Of a stretch of 64,000 nucleotides of DNA, positions 62,251-64,000 are shown in pieces. How positions within the stretch are numbered: position 1 is the first letter of the stretch; every line of letters begins with the position of its first letter. Both the position numbers and the translations under genes were made by a program. The DNA lies in the NCBI GenBank assembly GCA_031399085.1, contig JANNOQ010000033.1, positions 401,771 through 465,770 on the forward strand. Reading direction: 5' to 3'. The notes beneath the pieces were generated by a model. The model was not told the origin of the DNA and ran no database searches. It worked only from the letters and a program-made list of their open reading frames with translations. The stretch is from R-RK-3 sp031399085 (lineage in GTDB: Bacteria > Pseudomonadota > Alphaproteobacteria > Rhizobiales > Rhodomicrobiaceae).

Positions 62251-64000
62251 GGTCTATCCCGCGGGTGCGGGGCAGCCACAGCGCGCCGCCGATTTCCTCG
62301 ATTGCAACGGGGTCTATCCCGCCGGTGCGGGGCAGCCATGGCGTCGCGGTTGCCGGGGCGATCGATCAGGGGTCTATCCCCGCGGGTGCGGGGCAGCCTT
62401 AGCAAGGGTGCGCCGTGGGCAATTTCATCAAGGTCTATCCCCGCGGGTGCGGGGCAGCCCAATTGGGAATTACGTCTACACGTTTTGGCTGGGGTCTATC
62501 CCCGCGGGTGCGGGGCAGCCCGACCAGTGGAACACCTTCGCGCTCCACGCAAGGGTCTATCCCCGCGGGTGCGGGGCAGCCGTAAACTCAAGCACTGCAT
62601 CGACAAACTCAAGTGGTCTATCCCCGCGGGTGCGGGGCAGCCTCTAGCTCATCGACCCGCCGTCGAAGCTCTGCGGGTCTATCCCCGCGGGTGTGGGGCA
62701 GCCAGCCGCCCAGACGAGTTTGAACAGCTCGATAAGGGTCTATCCCCGCAGGTGCGGGGCAGCCTGTTTAGTGTAGATAGGCGACTTTTTCCAAACGGGT
62801 CTATCCCCGAGGGTGCGGGGCAGCCACTTACAAAAACGGGAAGTTGGCAGCGCTTGAGGCTCTATCCCCGCGGGTGCGGGGCAGCCGGCAACTTCGTGGA
62901 TGATCCAGCGGATTTCGCGGGTCTATCCCCGCGGGTGCGGGGCAGCCGCATCAAGGCTGGCTGCCCGATAGGCGGCACGGGGTCTATCCCCGCGGGTGCG
63001 GGGCAGCCCCGTGCAGCTATTTCCCGCCGGAGCCGACTGAGGGTCTATCCCCGCGGGTGCGGGGCAGCCTCGCGCTTCTCCCTATCGGCGCGGGAGAAAT
63101 CGGGTCTATCCCCGCGGGTGCGGGGCAGCCCTTGACCGCGACGGCGCGATGCATTCGGCGAAGGGTCTATCCCCGCGGGTGCGGGGCAGCCTTTCTTGCT
63201 GTAGAACGGTCACGTCTTGCATGGGGTCTATCCCCGCGGGTGCGGGGCAGCCCCAAACGCTCTTGGCGACGAGATGTGGGTAAAGGGTCTATCCCCGCGG
63301 GTGCGGGGCAGCCATGTGATGAAGCTAAGCGCGATTGCACATACTGGGTCTATCCCCGCGGGTGCGGGGCAGCCGGATGGTGACGAAGATATTGCGTCTC
63401 ATCTGAGGGTCTATCCCCGCGGGTGCGGGGCAGCCCTGAAGGCACCTGACGACCGAGTGATTGAGGAGGGTCTATCCCCGCGGGTGCGGGGCAGCCAAGC
63501 CCAAGCGAGGCTTTGCAGGCCATAGGAAGGGTCTATCCCCGCGGGTGCGGGGCAGCCCAAGCCCCATGTGAGGGGCCATGCGCGAGAACGGGTCTATCCC
63601 CGCGGGTGCGGGGCAGCCTCATGCCCTTTATTGACGGCGCGGCCCAGCCTTGGGTCTATCCCCGCGGGTGCGGGGCAGCCGCGATCCAACTCATCGGCCT
63701 GATCGCTGTATTGGGTCTATCCCCGCGGGTGCGGGGCAGCCTGATTTATGCCGAGGCGCATGGCCATTGGTATGGGTCTATCCCCGCGGGTGCGGGGCAG
63801 CCTTTGGGCCAATGTCGCGACCAATCCGACGCCGGGGTCTATCCCCGCGGGTGCGGGGCAGCCACATCGCAGCTTGTGGATTGGAAGCTCGCCGGGGGTC
63901 TATCCCCGCGGGTGCGGGGCAGCCCGGCGGAGCTGGACTCGATGATGATTGCGCTAGGGTCTATCCCCGCGGGTGCGGGGCAGCCAGGCTTCGAAGGGAT
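62251..64000 (-). CRISPR. type I-E-like CRISPR array, 29 repeats in the window, continuing past the edge
   Basis: A 28-bp repeat with the stem CCCCGC-GGGT-GCGGGG starts at 62251, 62311, 62371, 62432 and then every 61 bp to 63591, and at 63653, 63714, 63775, 63836, 63897 and 63958. Spacers are 33 bp (34 bp before the 63653 repeat) and all visible ones differ. Repeats 1 and 2 lack a base, and the repeats at 62676, 62737, 62798 and 62859 carry point changes, so the old, leader-distal end is on the left. The complementary strand ends in GGGGATAGACC, like the 3' handle of type I-E crRNAs, so the array is probably transcribed right to left from a leader beyond base 64000. The last repeat ends at 63985 and a spacer runs to the edge. 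No cas genes are present in the window. Confidence 0.97.

Noticed and set aside
61155..62462. 435-codon minus-strand frame
   Set aside because: It runs through the CRISPR repeats, the DUF736 gene in antisense and an empty stretch, and has no family motif.
62047..63945. Long plus-strand frames giving repeated SIPAGAGQP- and LSPRVRGS-like peptides
   Set aside because: They are translations of the CRISPR repeats, with spacers as variable linkers; the 61-bp period rotates the frame, which produces three recurring peptides.
62251..63985. Spacers targeting genes inside this window
   Set aside because: No spacer was found by eye to match elsewhere in the window; a proper search could not be run.

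Overview
The window is GC-rich bacterial DNA, most likely from an alphaproteobacterium of the Hyphomicrobiales (Rhizobiales). This rests on ethylmalonyl-CoA pathway genes, a folP-glmM pair, Bug/TctC-type transport, and a downstream block of gene families (RdfS-like, TraF, ParB-like, strawberry-notch helicase, DUF2493, DUF2958, DUF736) that is typical of rhizobial integrative elements. Genus and species cannot be read from the sequence.

Region 1 (1-37095) looks like chromosomal backbone. In order it holds: a flavocytochrome c sulfide dehydrogenase flavoprotein; glmM and folP; a FliK-like protein and a LysM cell-wall protein; a LOG-family hydrolase; a tripartite tricarboxylate transporter (tctC-B-A) with a terminator inside the operon; a ferredoxin-NADP reductase; a ccr-X-mcd operon of the ethylmalonyl-CoA pathway, in which X is an unrecognised Pro/Ala-rich protein with a duplicated segment; chrA, divergent from ccr across a perfect 16-bp palindrome; an S10-type peptidase; a complete kdpFABC-kdpDE system preceded by a 27-residue micro-protein; mobA-mobB; ileS; a thioesterase; and a divergent cluster for lipid-linked sugar or lipid A modification (PAP2 phosphatase, GT39-type transferase, GT2 transferase, LAB_N protein). 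It ends with an initiator tRNA-fMet gene.

Region 2 (37096 to about 48700) is gene-poor and patchy. It has a fragment of an AbiEii-type toxin, an SOS-box-controlled umuD homologue lacking both catalytic residues next to a frameshifted umuC, several small unknown genes, a strikingly AT-rich gene for a multi-pass membrane protein with an unrecognised C-terminal domain, an IS66 element and an alpha/beta hydrolase. It has the character of a decaying accessory or defence island beside the tRNA.

Region 3 (48768-62184) resembles the control and maintenance part of an integrative and conjugative element: a DUF2285 activator like FseA, an AlpA/RdfS-type excisionase, TraF peptidase, a ParB-like protein, a 1469-residue methyltransferase-helicase fusion, a toprim primase-like protein, and DUF2493, DUF2958 and DUF736 proteins. 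No integrase, relaxase or type IV secretion genes lie inside the window.

Region 4 (62251 to the right edge) is a type I-E-like CRISPR array with 29 repeats visible and still running at base 64000. Degenerate repeats at its left end and the repeat orientation indicate that it is read on the minus strand from a leader outside the window. No cas gene is visible.
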